DNA of 64,000 nt from Betaproteobacteria bacterium HGW-Betaproteobacteria-3 (GCA_002842205.1 PHCI01000012.1:41409-105408); one strand, 5' to 3'; positions 18,595-35,346 are shown, counted from the first letter of the stretch. Numbers and translations are program-made. Notes: generated from the letters alone by a model not told the origin.

Positions 18595-18790
18595 CTTTGT
18601 CTCCTTTGCGCGGATCGCGCCGGTCCCGCTATGTACGGCCTTCAATAACCGCCGAGGTGGCTATTTTTTGCCTTTTTTGCGCTCTCGGGGAATCGGATCT
18701 GGCACCACTTCATCCCCCCAGAGCCGAAATTCAAGCTTGTACGCCGGCTCGGCCTGACCGTCAAAACATTTCTGCCGATCCTGGAAAAAA

Positions 18791-18818
18791 ACTTTACTCC
18801 CAAAAAAATTATTGTCAA
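18791..18818 (-). promoter_or_regulatory. Candidate ppaA promoter
   Basis: Minus strand: TTGACA (18818-18813), 16-bp spacer, TAAAGT (18796-18791). The -35 lies inside the PpsR-like box shared with bchF. It would give a leader of about 190 nt before ppaA, with no obvious gene in it. Confidence 0.5.
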
Positions 18819-18830
18819 TTTTTATTTACG
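18813..18830. promoter_or_regulatory. PpsR-like box in the bchF/ppaA intergenic region
   Basis: TGT-N12-ACG, one base off the TGT-N12-ACA consensus, between the divergent ppaA and bchF genes. TGTCA at 18813 and TGACA at 18842 also form a longer inverted pair, so two half-operators may be bound together. Confidence 0.6.
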
Positions 18831-18840
18831 TCATGATAAG

Positions 18841-18869
18841 TTGACATATTTGGAATGAAGGTCTAAATT
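18841..18869 (+). promoter_or_regulatory. bchF operon promoter
   Basis: TTGACA (18841-18846), exact 17-bp spacer, TAAATT (18864-18869). The bchF ATG at 18876 is 7 nt downstream, which is where transcription should start, so the mRNA looks leaderless. It drives the long bchF-to-puhE operon. Confidence 0.75.
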
Positions 18870-18875
18870 GGGCGC

Positions 18876-20692
<1,817 letters not shown>

Positions 20693-20702
20693 GAAGCCCA
20701 AC

Positions 20703-22266
20703 ATGCAGCTCACCCTCTGGACATACGAAGGCCCACCGCATGTGGGCGCGATGCGCATCGCGACTGCAATGGAAAGCGTGCACTACGTGCTGCACGCACC
20801 GCAGGGAGACACCTACGCCGATCTGCTGTTCACCATGATCGAGCGGCTTCCAAAGCGACCGCCCGTGACTTACACCACTTTTCAGGCACGCGACTTGGGC
20901 GGCGATACGGCCGAGATGTTCAAGACCGCTGCCCGCGAAGCCTTCGAACGCTTCAAGCCCAAGGCCATGATGGTCGGCGCGTCCTGCACGGCAGAGCTGA
21001 TCCAGGACGACCCCGGTGGACTCTGTCGTGCGCTCGATCTGCCAGTGCCCGTGGTGGCGCTGGAGTTGCCTTCATACCAGCGCAAGGAGAACTGGGGCGC
21101 CTCGGAAACCTTCTATCAGATGGTTCGCGCCCTTGCGGGCCCCGTGGCGCCCATTGCGCCGCGCGACACCTCGCTACGCCCGCGCTGCAATATCCTTGGA
21201 CCCACGGCGCTGGGTTTCCGCCACCGGGACGACCTGCGCGAAATCACGGGGCTGCTGGACCGCTTGGGCGTGGATGTGAATGTGGTGGCACCGCTGGGTG
21301 CCACACCGGATGACCTGGGCCGCCTGCGCGATGCCAGCTTCAACGTCGTGCTCTACCCCGAAATTGCGTCGTTGACTGCGCAATGGCTACAACGCAGCTT
21401 TGGCCAGGCGATGACGCGCACGGTTCCATTGGGCTCGGGCGCTACCCGTGACTTCATTGCCGAAGTCGCCGGGCTCGCTGGCATCGACCCCACCGCCGCA
21501 CTGGCCAACGCCGACGCCCGCGCGCCCTGGTATGCCAGATCGGTGGACTCCACTTACCTGACGGGCAAACGCGTTTTCGTATTCGGCGACGCCACCCATG
21601 TGATTGCGGCTGCACGCATGGCAGCCCGCGAAATGGGCTTCACCGTGGTCGGCATGGGAACCTACAGTCGTGAATTTGCCCGCGAGGTGCGCGAGGCTGC
21701 GAAGCTGTATGGGGTAGAAGCCCTCATCACGGACGACTATCTGGATGTCGAGCAGAAAATTTCCGAATTGCAGGTCGAACTGGTGCTCGGCACCCAGATG
21801 GAGCGCCACATTGCCAAGCGCCTGGGCGTTCCATGTGCTGTGATATCAGCCCCCGTGCATGTGCAGGATTTCCCTGCGCGCTATTCGCCACAGATGGGTT
21901 TTGAAGGTGCCAACGTCATGTTCGATAGTTGGGTCCATCCCTTGATGATGGGCCTGGAAGAGCATCTGATCGGCATGTTCCGAGGTGACGCCGAGTTTCA
22001 CGAGGACGCAGCACCGTCTCATCTGGGCGGCGCGGCAAAACGCCATGAAATGCAACCGCCCAGCGCCATGGGTCCGGCACAAGCAGTCATCGCATCTACG
22101 TCGGAAGCACCGAACCAGACTGTAGCTGGAACCACCACCTGGGGCGCAGACGCGGAACAAGAGCTCCGGAAAATTCCCTTTTTCGTACGCGGCAAGGCCC
22201 GCCGCAATACCGAAATCTACGCCCGAGAAAAAGGCCTGCCCATCATCACCATTGAGGCGCTTTACG

Positions 22267-22292
<26 letters not shown>
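20703..22292 (+). CDS. bchB: Dark-operative protochlorophyllide reductase subunit B
   Basis: Catalytic partner of BchN that binds protochlorophyllide. Asp36 ([10 protein letters not shown]) is the unusual carboxylate ligand of the [4Fe-4S] cluster, and Cys95 ([13 protein letters not shown]) is retained. The ATG at 20703 ([18 protein letters not shown]) is the conserved family start; the longer upstream frame is bchN shadow. The 529-aa length includes the usual C-terminal helical domain ([17 protein letters not shown]), preceded by a low-complexity linker. It overlaps the start of bchH by 26 bp. Confidence 0.97.
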
Positions 22293-26993
<4,701 letters not shown>

Positions 26994-27014
26994 ATCGCGC
27001 ATCACGAGCACGCC

Positions 27015-27743
27015 ATGAACAACCTCACCCACGACACCGCCTTGGCCCGCTACACCCAGCGGCGCGGCCAGATCGAGACCTATTTCGACCGCACCGCGGC
27101 TGACGCCTGGGCGCGGTTGACCTCCACCGCGCCGGTCAGCGGCATCCGGGCTACGGTGCGTGCTGGCCGCGACCGCATGCGTGCCACCTTGCTGGACTGG
27201 CTGCCCACCGACCTTCGCGGCATGCGCCTGCTGGACGCCGGCTGTGGCACTGGCGCGTTGGCCGTGGAAGCAGCCCATCGCGGCGCCGAGGTGGTGGCCA
27301 TAGACCTTTCACCCACCTTGGTGGCGCTGGCCCGCGACCGCACACCGGAACTGCGAAACGGCGGCCGCATAGAATTCCATTCCGGCGACATGCTGGACCC
27401 GGCGCTGGGCTGCTTCGACCACGTCGTCGGCATGGACTCACTGATTCACTACAACCGCGACGATGTGGTGCGGGTGCTCGGCGGGTTGGCTCAACGTACG
27501 CGCTGTGCGGTGCTATTCACCTTTGCTCCCGGTACGCCGCTTCTCAACACGATGATTGCCGTGGGGCGGCTGTTCCCACGCGGTGACCGTGCGCCGTCTA
27601 TCGAGCCGGTGGCCGAGCATCGGTTGCGCGCGCTGATCGCAGCCACGCCAGACCTCCAGTCCTTTGAGCCGGGACGATCACTTCGCGTCAGCAGCGGCTT
27701 CTACAAGTCGCACGCTTTTGAGCTGGTGCGCCGCCAAGCCTGA
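27015..27743 (+). CDS. bchM: Mg-protoporphyrin IX O-methyltransferase
   Basis: Transfers a methyl group from S-adenosylmethionine to the C13 propionate of Mg-protoporphyrin IX, giving the substrate of the AcsF cyclase encoded downstream. The SAM-binding motif LLDAGCGTGALAVEAAHRGA is at about residues 73-92, followed by VVAIDLS; the N-terminal YFDRTAADAWARL is typical of BchM. Length 242 aa. It lies 21 bp after bchL and 8 bp before lhaA. Confidence 0.95.
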   Translation: MNNLTHDTALARYTQRRGQIETYFDRTAADAWARLTSTAPVSGIRATVRAGRDRMRATLLDWLPTDLRGMRLLDAGCGTGALAVEAAHRGAEVVAIDLSPTLVALARDRTPELRNGGRIEFHSGDMLDPALGCFDHVVGMDSLIHYNRDDVVRVLGGLAQRTRCAVLFTFAPGTPLLNTMIAVGRLFPRGDRAPSIEPVAEHRLRALIAATPDLQSFEPGRSLRVSSGFYKSHAFELVRRQA

Positions 27744-27751
27744 GGCACATC

Positions 27752-29197
27752 ATGGGACGCCTGAACAACAAGCTCGCCAAAGGCTGGACCCGGCTGGGCA
27801 CGCAGTTCCTGCCGTTTGCCGACATCGCCACGCCCGAGTTACCGCTGCTGCAACTGTTGCGCCTCTCGCTGTTCCAGGTGACCGTGGGTATGGCTGCGGC
27901 ACTGCTGGTGGGCACGCTGAACCGCGTGATGATTGTCGAACTTGGCGCGCCAGCATGGCTGGTGGCCATGATGGTGGCTCTGCCCCTTCTGTTCGCACCG
28001 TTCCGGGCGCTCGTGGGTTTTCGCTCGGACACGCACCGCTCGGTATTGGGATGGAAGCGCGTGCCCTACATCTGGATGGGCACGCTGCTTCAGTTCGGCG
28101 GCCTGTCCATCATGCCGTTTGCCCTGATCCTGCTTTCAGGCGACATGACCCAAGGTCCTAGCTGGCTAGGGCACGTGAGCGCAGCGCTGGCTTTTCTACT
28201 CACGGGCGCAGGCATGCAGATCACGCAGACCAGCGGTCTGGCGCTCGCCACCGACATGGCCACCGACGAAACCCGCCCCGGCATGGTGGCACTGATGCAC
28301 GTGATGTTGCTGGTTGGCATGGTCGTCAGCGGCCTGGCGTTTGGCGTCCTGCTGGCCGACTTCAGCCAGTTGCGCCTGATTCAGGTGGTGCAGGGCTGCG
28401 CCGTGGTGACAATGGTGGTCAACCTCTTTGCGCTGTGGAAGCAGGAGCCCCGCGGCACCGTGCGTCCAGTTGCCCCAGGGCTCCAATCGGTACGTTCGTC
28501 CTTCCGCAGCACCTGGCGTGCCTTCGCCGGGCAGCGCCACGCCATGCGACTGCTGGTCACCGTGGGGCTGGGGTCCGCAGCGTTCAGTATGCAAGACGTG
28601 ATCCTGGAGCCCTATGGTGGCGAGATACTCGGCCTGTCTGTGGGCGCCACCACTCAGCTCACCGCCATCACGGCGTTGGGCGCCCTGGTGGCCTTTGCGC
28701 TGGCCGCCCACTGGCTCGGGAGCGGCGTCAACCCCAACCGGCTTGCCGCCACCGGCGCGCTGGTGGGCATCGCGGCCTTCTCGGCAGTGATCTTCGCCGA
28801 GCCCCTCGGTTCGCCCCTGCTGTTTCGCTGCGGGGTCGCTTTGATCGGTGTGGGCGGCGGCCTGTTCTCTGTCAGCATGCTGACCGCGGCGATGACGCTG
28901 GAATCAGGCGGCCTGCACGGACTCGCGCTCGGTGCTTGGGGCGCGGTACAGGCATGCTGCGCTGGCATCGCACTCGCATTGGGCGGCGCCCTGCGCGATG
29001 TGTTTTCCGGCATCGCCATGAGCGGCGCGCTTGGCGCAGGCATGGCCACCCCGGCTACCGCTTACAGCTTTGTTTACCACATTGAAATTGCCCTGCTATT
29101 TGCCACGCTGGTGGCCGTTGGACCGCTGATCCGTCGGCGCGACAGGGCTGTTGCTTCCCCACCCGGCAAGTTCGGACTGGCCGAACTTCCGGGTTGA
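27752..29197 (+). CDS. lhaA: LH1 assembly protein LhaA (PucC family)
   Basis: Twelve-helix membrane protein of the PucC/BCH2 family needed for efficient LH1 assembly, probably by delivering bacteriochlorophyll to the alpha and beta polypeptides. Family motifs include GTLNRVMIVELGAPAWLVAMMV and FRSDTHRSVLGWKRVPYIWMG. Length 481 aa. It stands directly before puhA, the usual lhaA position, which separates it from its paralogue beside bchG. Confidence 0.95.
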   Translation: MGRLNNKLAKGWTRLGTQFLPFADIATPELPLLQLLRLSLFQVTVGMAAALLVGTLNRVMIVELGAPAWLVAMMVALPLLFAPFRALVGFRSDTHRSVLGWKRVPYIWMGTLLQFGGLSIMPFALILLSGDMTQGPSWLGHVSAALAFLLTGAGMQITQTSGLALATDMATDETRPGMVALMHVMLLVGMVVSGLAFGVLLADFSQLRLIQVVQGCAVVTMVVNLFALWKQEPRGTVRPVAPGLQSVRSSFRSTWRAFAGQRHAMRLLVTVGLGSAAFSMQDVILEPYGGEILGLSVGATTQLTAITALGALVAFALAAHWLGSGVNPNRLAATGALVGIAAFSAVIFAEPLGSPLLFRCGVALIGVGGGLFSVSMLTAAMTLESGGLHGLALGAWGAVQACCAGIALALGGALRDVFSGIAMSGALGAGMATPATAYSFVYHIEIALLFATLVAVGPLIRRRDRAVASPPGKFGLAELPG

Positions 29198-29240
29198 CCG
29201 TTCACCGCCAGCGTCATCCCACTTTTTGAAGGAGCTCACC

Positions 29241-30005
29241 ATGACCACTGGAGCCATTACCGGGTATATCGATGTCGCCCAGATCACGCTGTACGCGTTC
29301 TGGATCTTCTTTGCCGGCCTGATCTACTACCTCGTACAGGAGAACAAGCGCGAGGGCTACCCGCTGGAGTCGGACCGGTCGGGCAGCATTGAAGTTCAGG
29401 GCTGGCCGCCCATCCCGGAGCCGAAGACGTTCCTGCTTCAGGATGGCACCATTGTGAGCGCCCCCAACTATCGGGTATCAGACCAGGTTCTCAAGGCCGC
29501 CCCGGGGGGCAACTTCCCTGGTGCTCCGCTGGAGCCTACAGGCGACAAGCCCATGCTCGACGGCGTCGGCCCCGGTGCCTGGGCCGACCGCGCAGACAAA
29601 CCGGACTTGACCTTCACGAAAGAGCTGCGCATCGTTCCGCTTCGCTCGGCACCGGACTTCGGGGTGGCACCCCAGGACACCGACCCGCGTGGGCTGCCGG
29701 TGCTGGGAGCTGACGGCGTCTCGGGTGGAACCGTGGTGGACGTCTGGGTTGATCGCTCCGAAGTCATGTTCCGTTACCTTGAGGTTGAAGTAGTTGGCGG
29801 CCGCCATGTTTTGCTGCCTATCAACTTCACGCGCATCGGCCAACGCAGCATCAAGGTCCGCTCCATCCTTGGTGGCCAGTTCGTCGACGTGCCGGGCATC
29901 CGTCTGCCAGACCAGGTGACGCTGCTGGAGGAGGAAAAGATCATGGCCTACTACGGCGCTGGCACGATGTACGCGACGCCAGACCGCCAGGAGCCGCTGC
30001 TGTGA
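29241..30005 (+). CDS. puhA: Photosynthetic reaction centre H subunit
   Basis: The H subunit anchors on the cytoplasmic side of the reaction centre and shapes proton delivery to QB. A single membrane helix near the N-terminus (IDVAQITLYAFWIFFAGLIYYL) is followed by a soluble PRC-barrel domain. ATG 29241 has AAGGAGCTC upstream; the longer frame from 29151 is lhaA shadow. Length 254 aa is normal. Its stop overlaps the puhB GTG. Confidence 0.97.
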   Translation: MTTGAITGYIDVAQITLYAFWIFFAGLIYYLVQENKREGYPLESDRSGSIEVQGWPPIPEPKTFLLQDGTIVSAPNYRVSDQVLKAAPGGNFPGAPLEPTGDKPMLDGVGPGAWADRADKPDLTFTKELRIVPLRSAPDFGVAPQDTDPRGLPVLGADGVSGGTVVDVWVDRSEVMFRYLEVEVVGGRHVLLPINFTRIGQRSIKVRSILGGQFVDVPGIRLPDQVTLLEEEKIMAYYGAGTMYATPDRQEPLL

Positions 30006-30700
30006 GCCAGACCCATCCAATCCAGATGACTCACGAGCACGAGTTCGAGGCAGCCCACGGTCTGCCCGAGGCGTTGCCCGCGGGCGAACACATCCTTTGG
30101 CAGGGTGCGCCCGAGTGGCGTACCCTTTCGCGCGATGCACTGCATGTACGCTCGATCGCGATTTACTTTGCTGTCATGGTCGGGTTGCGCGGCGCCTATG
30201 TGCTGGGCGACGGTGGTTCGGCCCTGGACGCAGCCATTGCCATGGCGTGGTTAATGCCGGCCGTGTTGTTCGCGCTGGGCATGCTCAATGGCATTGCATG
30301 GCTGTCGGCCCGCAGCACTGCCTACACCGTGACCAACCGCCGCGTGGTGATGCGCGTTGGAATTGTTCTCACGCTCACCTTCAACCTGCCGCTCTGCAGT
30401 CTGGCCGGTGCTGGCCTACGCAAACACGGTACAGCCAGCACGGGCGACATCCCGCTACAACTGGCTGGCAGCAGCAAGATCGCCTGGGTTCACCTTTGGC
30501 CACACGTCAGGCCGTGGCGGCTGGCACGGCCCGAGCCGATGTTGCGCAGCATTGCCAACGTGCATGAAGTCGCCAACTTGCTGCGCGCGGCCTGGGCGGC
30601 TGAAACCGGCAAGGCGACAAAACCCGCGCCGTTGCAGGCTGCCGCCAACGATGAGAGGGCGTGCCACCTGCAGGCAACGCCTGCTGGAGCCTCGTCATGA
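30002..30700 (+). CDS. puhB: Photosynthetic complex assembly protein PuhB
   Basis: Membrane protein required for efficient reaction-centre assembly. The 232-aa chain begins with a soluble segment (LPAGEHILWQGAPEWRTLSRDALHVR) leading into two hydrophobic helices, then a PH-like domain with TAYTVTNRRVVMRVGIVLTLTF split over the membrane boundary, as in the PuhB family. GTG 30002 has AGGAG at proper spacing and overlaps the puhA stop; ATG 30026 is an alternative. It is coupled to puhC by ATGA. Confidence 0.93.
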   Translation: MSQTHPIQMTHEHEFEAAHGLPEALPAGEHILWQGAPEWRTLSRDALHVRSIAIYFAVMVGLRGAYVLGDGGSALDAAIAMAWLMPAVLFALGMLNGIAWLSARSTAYTVTNRRVVMRVGIVLTLTFNLPLCSLAGAGLRKHGTASTGDIPLQLAGSSKIAWVHLWPHVRPWRLARPEPMLRSIANVHEVANLLRAAWAAETGKATKPAPLQAAANDERACHLQATPAGASS

Positions 30701-31152
30701 GCCAGAGCCACGCCCACGACAACATCGGCGTACCGCGCCCCGCGTTACTGGCGATGGGCGCGCTCGCCATGGTGGCATTGGTCGGTGCGTCATGGGTGCG
30801 CCTGTCGGGCGTAGACATTCGCGCGCCTGACGCCGTGGTGGCACAGGAGCGTGCTCTGCGCTTTGAAGATCGGCCCGACGGCGCCGTGGCCGTGGTGGAC
30901 CCGAAAACCGGCAAAACCGTCGACACCGTCACGGGCCAGGCCGGATTTGTTCGCGGTACGCTGCGCGGACTGGCCCGCGAGCGCAAGCGCATGGGCCTGG
31001 GCGCCGAGCAGCCGTTTGTGCTGATGGGTCGGGCTGACGGCCGCCTCACACTGAAAGACCCGGCCACAGGCCGCGTCGTCGATCTTGAATCCTTCGGGCC
31101 CGTGAATGCCGGCGTGTTTGCCCGCATGCTGGCCAGTCCCGCGCAGAACTGA
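30697..31152 (+). CDS. puhC: Photosynthetic complex assembly protein PuhC
   Basis: Small membrane-anchored periplasmic protein needed for normal LH1-reaction centre formation. One N-terminal helix (ALLAMGALAMVALVGASWVRL) is followed by a beta-rich domain with repeated segments such as DGAVAVVDPKTGKTVDTV and DGRLTLKDPATGRVVDLESFG. ATG 30697 overlaps the puhB stop (ATGA), so the longer frame from 30661 is discarded. Length 151 aa. Confidence 0.92.
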   Translation: MSQSHAHDNIGVPRPALLAMGALAMVALVGASWVRLSGVDIRAPDAVVAQERALRFEDRPDGAVAVVDPKTGKTVDTVTGQAGFVRGTLRGLARERKRMGLGAEQPFVLMGRADGRLTLKDPATGRVVDLESFGPVNAGVFARMLASPAQN

Positions 31153-31185
31153 CGCGCCCCGATCCGTCCCTTACCGGAGTCCGCC

Positions 31186-32262
31186 ATGACGACCGCAGAA
31201 ATCGTTGAATCACCCACCGATGCCATCGAGAAGGCCCGCGCGAGTTCTCTGCTGAGCCCGCGCTTCTATACCACTGACTTTGCTGCCATGGACCGCATTG
31301 ACGTGTCGCCGCTGCGCACCGAATGGGACGCCATGCTGGCCGAATACGAGGGTGACAACAACCACGACCACTTTCAGCGCACCGAGCAGTTTGCGGCCGA
31401 AGTGGCCCAGCTCACGCCCACCTGGTCGCCCGAACTGCGCCAAGAGTTCCTCGATTTCCTGATCAGCTCTCTCACTTCGGAGTTTTCCGGTTGTGTGCTG
31501 TACAACGAGATCCAGAAAAGCGTGACCAACCCCGACATCAAGCAACTCATGCGCTTCATGGCGCGTGACGAGTCTCGTCACGCCGGGTTCATCAACCAGT
31601 CGCTGCGCGACTACGGACTGGGGGTTGACCTGGGAAACCTCAAGCGAACCAAAGCCTACACCTACTTCAAGCCAAAATACATTTTCTACGCCACTTACCT
31701 GTCCGAGAAAATTGGCTACGCGCGGTACATCACCATTTACCGCCAACTGGAGCGCCACCCCGACAAGCGATTTCACCCGATCTTTCGCTGGTTTGAACGT
31801 TGGTGCAATGACGAATTCCGCCATGGCGAGTCGTTCGCGCTGATCATGCGTGCCAACCCGAATTTGCTGCGCGGCGGCAATGTGCTCTGGATCCGCTTCT
31901 TCCTTCTGGCGGTGTACGCCACGATGTATGTCAGAGACCACACTCGACCGCAACTCAACGCCGCCATGGGATTTGACGTCACGGATTACGACTACGAGGT
32001 GTTTCGCATCACCAGCGAAATTTCGAAGCAGGTGTTTCCAGTCAGCCTTGATCTTGACAACCCGGTGTTCCGCGCTGGACTCAATCGCCTCCTGGACCTG
32101 CAGACCCGAATGGGTGCCGCCAAGGCTCGGGGTGGCCTGATCGGCAAGATGAGGCAAGCCGGTCTGGCACTGGCCGGTGCGGCCACCTTTGCGCGGCTGT
32201 ACCTGCTGCCGGTCCACCGCCACGACCTGCCAGCGCAGGTACGCATGGCGCCGGTCTGGTAA
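31186..32262 (+). CDS. acsF: Mg-protoporphyrin IX monomethyl ester oxidative cyclase (aerobic)
   Basis: Diiron, O2-dependent cyclase that forms ring E of protochlorophyllide. Iron-ligand motifs are present: E99 region [16 protein letters not shown]129-x-x-H132 in [10 protein letters not shown], and a second ExxH in [14 protein letters not shown]. The 358-aa length matches the short proteobacterial AcsF. No bchE (anaerobic cyclase) is present in the window, so this cluster can make bacteriochlorophyll with oxygen. It sits between puhC and puhE, as in other betaproteobacteria. In Rubrivivax-type enzymes an accessory protein (BciE) is needed; it was not seen here. Confidence 0.96.
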   Translation: MTTAEIVESPTDAIEKARASSLLSPRFYTTDFAAMDRIDVSPLRTEWDAMLAEYEGDNNHDHFQRTEQFAAEVAQLTPTWSPELRQEFLDFLISSLTSEFSGCVLYNEIQKSVTNPDIKQLMRFMARDESRHAGFINQSLRDYGLGVDLGNLKRTKAYTYFKPKYIFYATYLSEKIGYARYITIYRQLERHPDKRFHPIFRWFERWCNDEFRHGESFALIMRANPNLLRGGNVLWIRFFLLAVYATMYVRDHTRPQLNAAMGFDVTDYDYEVFRITSEISKQVFPVSLDLDNPVFRAGLNRLLDLQTRMGAAKARGGLIGKMRQAGLALAGAATFARLYLLPVHRHDLPAQVRMAPVW

Positions 32263-32299
32263 AACGCACCCCACGCTACAAGTTCAAGGATCGCCTGAT

Positions 32300-33061
32300 A
32301 TGGCCCTGCACGTGCTGCCTGTGCTGTTTACCCTGTTGGTATGGTGGTTCAGCACGGGCGCCATCCTCTACCTCAACGGTCTTCCAAACCGCACTTTCAA
32401 ATGGACGATGGGACTGGCCAGCGTCATGTTGGCGCTGGCACTATGGGGACTGTCCGTGAGCAGTCTCCAAATCAGTATCGGCTCCGCCTACTGCGCCTTC
32501 CTGTGCGCAGTGCTGGTCTGGGCGTGGCAGGAAATCGCGTTTCTGCTGGGCTACGTGACTGGCCCTCGCCGTGTGCCCTGTACGCCAGGCGCTACGGGCT
32601 GGAAGCGAACCTCGGAGGCGATTCAGGCAGTGCTGCACCACGAGTTGGCCCTGATCGGTCTGGCCATTGCGGTGGCCGCCGTGAGTTGGGATGCACCCAA
32701 TCAGACCGGGCTCTGGACCTTTGGCATCCTCTGGGCCATGCGCACCAGCGCGAAACTCAACATCTTCCTTGGCGTGCGCAACCTGGCCGAGAGTTTCCTG
32801 CCTGACCACCTGCGTTACATGGAAACCTACTTTCGGCGTGCGCCGATGAACGCGCTTTTTCCTTTTTCGGTGATCCTGTCCTCCGCGGTGGCTATTCCCA
32901 TGTGGATGACCGCGATCGCCCCGACCACCAGTGAGTTCCAGGCCGTCCAGCTCAGCCTGATTGGCGCCATGCTGGTACTGGCGATTGTCGAACACGGCTT
33001 CATGGTGGTCCCACTGGCGCCCGAGGCACTGTGGAAGTGGGGACTGAGCTCCCGTAAGTGA
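32300..33061 (+). CDS. puhE: Photosynthetic complex assembly protein PuhE
   Basis: Membrane protein of 253 aa with about seven hydrophobic segments, of the PuhE/DUF3623 family found only in purple photosynthesis clusters; in Rhodobacter it modulates bacteriochlorophyll production. Typical segments are WFSTGAILYLNGLPNRTFKW and LRTKSAKLN-like text seen here as WAMRTSAKLNIFLGVRNL. ATG 32300 is chosen; the upstream extension is acsF shadow. It ends the bchF operon, convergent with puf. Confidence 0.92.
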   Translation: MALHVLPVLFTLLVWWFSTGAILYLNGLPNRTFKWTMGLASVMLALALWGLSVSSLQISIGSAYCAFLCAVLVWAWQEIAFLLGYVTGPRRVPCTPGATGWKRTSEAIQAVLHHELALIGLAIAVAAVSWDAPNQTGLWTFGILWAMRTSAKLNIFLGVRNLAESFLPDHLRYMETYFRRAPMNALFPFSVILSSAVAIPMWMTAIAPTTSEFQAVQLSLIGAMLVLAIVEHGFMVVPLAPEALWKWGLSSRK

Positions 33062-33295
33062 ACCCGCAACCTTTGACAACCAGTGACCTGCCCCTGACCT
33101 GCCCCCTACCGCCGTACCAACAGAATTGAGGAGGTCCTGGGTTGCAAGACTAGTCGATCTGGGAGTGGTTGAAGCGGTTCGAGCCGAATCGCCTGCACGC
33201 CAACTCTGAGGTCATCCCGAGCCCCAGACCGGCGGAGGACAAAGGTTGCACAAACCAATCCCAGAATAGTCACGAAGCCGAAAATCCGACCGTGT
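33062..33295. other. Convergent intergenic region between puhE and pufC
   Basis: No convincing gene. It contains a GC-rich hairpin at 33174-33192 (stem GCGGTTCG/CGAATCGC, loop AGC) without a following U-run. This could help end or protect either of the two long convergent transcripts, but it is not a classical intrinsic terminator. Confidence 0.45.
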
Positions 33296-34342
33296 CTATT
33301 TGGCGTCCGGCGCTACAACCGTCATTGCGACGTCTGCCCTTATCACGCCGGCCAGTTCCGGATAGCCCTCAAGGATGCTCGCCCCGTTGAGCGGCTTCGC
33401 GGCGCCTTGGTGACACGTGGTGCAGTTAACCTTGGCAACGTCGCCTTTGACACCCAGTCGCTCCTTCGGGAACGTACCTGTCAATGGCTCCATGAATGCA
33501 ACATTGAGATCCCGCGACATCCGAATGCCGTGCCATGCAGTAATCCGCTGGGGCGAACTTTCTTCCCATGATGAGAACTGGCGACTATTGTGGCAATAGG
33601 TACAGTTCACACCGAGCGATGTGGACATGTGATTCATCAGGCTGTAAGTGAATTCGGCCTGCTTGATGGAATGGCGGTTGCCCGCAGGAAGCGCCGTCAC
33701 GCCATTGACGCGAATATCGGCCGAACCCTGCAGATACGGCGTGAACGGGTCATATGGCAGAGAGGCCCAAGCCGCAGCCTTGGATGGTGAGTTTTGCCCC
33801 GCGTTGTTGCCGGTCATCCGCTTGGCTTGCTCTTGAGCAGGCGCGCTGAACCACACGTTCTGCGGTACCGGATTTCCGCGATGGCAGGTGTAGCATGTCA
33901 CGCCTGTACCGGCCACGTGGGTCTTCCAGTCAGCGTTGATGTGCTGAGTCATCTCGATCATGCGGCGCGCCACCACCTTGGTGTACTTGCTGTCGTCGGC
34001 AAAGTTGACTGCATCATGACAGTACACACACCCTTCGTTGGGCGCCACCCAATTGGTCATGGCAGTCATGAGACGGGCAAACTCGCCAACGCTCTGGTTG
34101 CCCAGAACCTTGAGGTTCTGGTACACCGCACCGGCTTTGGGGCCATCCGGCGAAGCCGGGTCGAGGGCTGCCGGAGCCAGGTGCCTGGCGGCGTTGCCCG
34201 CCACAGTCCGAGGGTTGTACACCAGCTCCATCCCGGTTCCGCGGTAGCCGCGTTGCACCGTATCCACAGGCGGGCGCTCACATCCAACCAGCAGCGCCAA
34301 AGCCGCAACAACCAACGCGAGAGTTTTGCCAAATTGATTCAT
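33296..34342 (-). CDS. pufC: Reaction centre tetraheme cytochrome subunit PufC
   Basis: Periplasmic tetraheme c-type cytochrome that re-reduces the special pair. Four CxxCH sites are at residues 105-109, 150-154, 247-251 and 307-311. The N-terminus is a lipoprotein signal with lipobox LLVGC (Cys21), so it is lipid-anchored on the outer face of the membrane. ATG 34342 overlaps the pufM stop (ATGA). Length 348 aa. It is the last puf gene and is followed by the convergent puhE operon. Confidence 0.97.
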   Translation of the reverse strand: MNQFGKTLALVVAALALLVGCERPPVDTVQRGYRGTGMELVYNPRTVAGNAARHLAPAALDPASPDGPKAGAVYQNLKVLGNQSVGEFARLMTAMTNWVAPNEGCVYCHDAVNFADDSKYTKVVARRMIEMTQHINADWKTHVAGTGVTCYTCHRGNPVPQNVWFSAPAQEQAKRMTGNNAGQNSPSKAAAWASLPYDPFTPYLQGSADIRVNGVTALPAGNRHSIKQAEFTYSLMNHMSTSLGVNCTYCHNSRQFSSWEESSPQRITAWHGIRMSRDLNVAFMEPLTGTFPKERLGVKGDVAKVNCTTCHQGAAKPLNGASILEGYPELAGVIRADVAMTVVAPDAK

Positions 34343-35319
34343 GGTTTGACTCCTTGCAGCAGGATTGCAGGATCGGCAAGCGGGGTAAACACCGCCGGAT
34401 AGATCGGTGCCACGCCGTGCTTGACAGCCCAGAGGTACCAGTTGTCCACCACGGTGCCGGTCAGCAGAATGCCGATACCACCGGTCAGGGGGCACAGCAC
34501 CGCAAACCACCAGGCCCAGCGGTGAATGGATTCCATCGTGGCGTTGAAGCCCATGGTCCAGCGCCAGAACAGGGCCGCACGCTCGCTGGCGGTGCCACGG
34601 TCCACGATCTGCTCAATTTCACGCTCGCCACCAAATCGACTGACCGCCAGGATGGTGGCACCGTGCATTGCAAACAGCAACGTCGCACCGTACAGGAAGG
34701 CAATCGAGAGCATGTGGAAAGGGTTGTAGAACAGGTTTCCGTAGCGGATGCTGAAAGCAGCTGTCCAGTCCAGGTGGGGGAAGATGCCAAACGGCACCGC
34801 CTCGCCCCAACTGCCCATCAACAGCGGACGGATGAAGCCCAACACCAGATACAGCCAGATGGCCGCGGCAAAGGCCCAGGCCACATGCGTGCCCATGCCC
34901 AGCGCCTTGGCGCGGCGATACATGCGCACCCACCACAGCAGCAGCGACGCGGTGAGGAAAAAACCAGCCATCAACCACCAACCGCCTTGATTGAGTGTCG
35001 GAATCTTCAACCCATTGCCCGGTGCTGGCGGCTCCAACGCAAGCCAGAACAACTGCTTGACGAACTGGATCGGATCCCAGTTGACCGAAGCCAGCATATT
35101 CAAGCCAATGATTTCAAATGCAATGAAACCGCACAGCAGCGATGCCAGACCGAACCATCCAAGGTAGATCGGTCCGATCTGGGCGTCGCCGATACGCCCC
35201 AGCAAGTGCAGATGCAGCGGGGGACCTTCGCGCTCCTTGTGGCCACGCTCTACAGGCACACCGGCGAATGCGGGCGCTGTGGCCTGCACCTGGGTGAACA
35301 GATTCTGGTATTCCGACAT
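34339..35319 (-). CDS. pufM: Photosynthetic reaction centre M subunit
   Basis: Core membrane subunit that, with L, holds the special pair, bacteriopheophytins, quinones and the non-heme iron. Five membrane helices are visible; family segments include [20 protein letters not shown] and [18 protein letters not shown] text ([26 protein letters not shown]). Length 326 aa is typical. ATG 35319 has AGGAGAACA upstream and follows pufL by 27 bp. Confidence 0.97.
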   Translation of the reverse strand: MSEYQNLFTQVQATAPAFAGVPVERGHKEREGPPLHLHLLGRIGDAQIGPIYLGWFGLASLLCGFIAFEIIGLNMLASVNWDPIQFVKQLFWLALEPPAPGNGLKIPTLNQGGWWLMAGFFLTASLLLWWVRMYRRAKALGMGTHVAWAFAAAIWLYLVLGFIRPLLMGSWGEAVPFGIFPHLDWTAAFSIRYGNLFYNPFHMLSIAFLYGATLLFAMHGATILAVSRFGGEREIEQIVDRGTASERAALFWRWTMGFNATMESIHRWAWWFAVLCPLTGGIGILLTGTVVDNWYLWAVKHGVAPIYPAVFTPLADPAILLQGVKP

Positions 35320-35346
35320 ATTGTTCTCCTCTGTTTGCGAGTCACA

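Noticed and set aside
33171..33200. TTCGAGCC-containing hairpin that looks like a tRNA T-arm
   Set aside because: No matching acceptor, D or anticodon arms could be built around it.
33169..33390. 73-codon plus-strand frame between puhE and pufC
   Set aside because: No ribosome site, polar low-complexity text, and it runs into the antisense of pufC.
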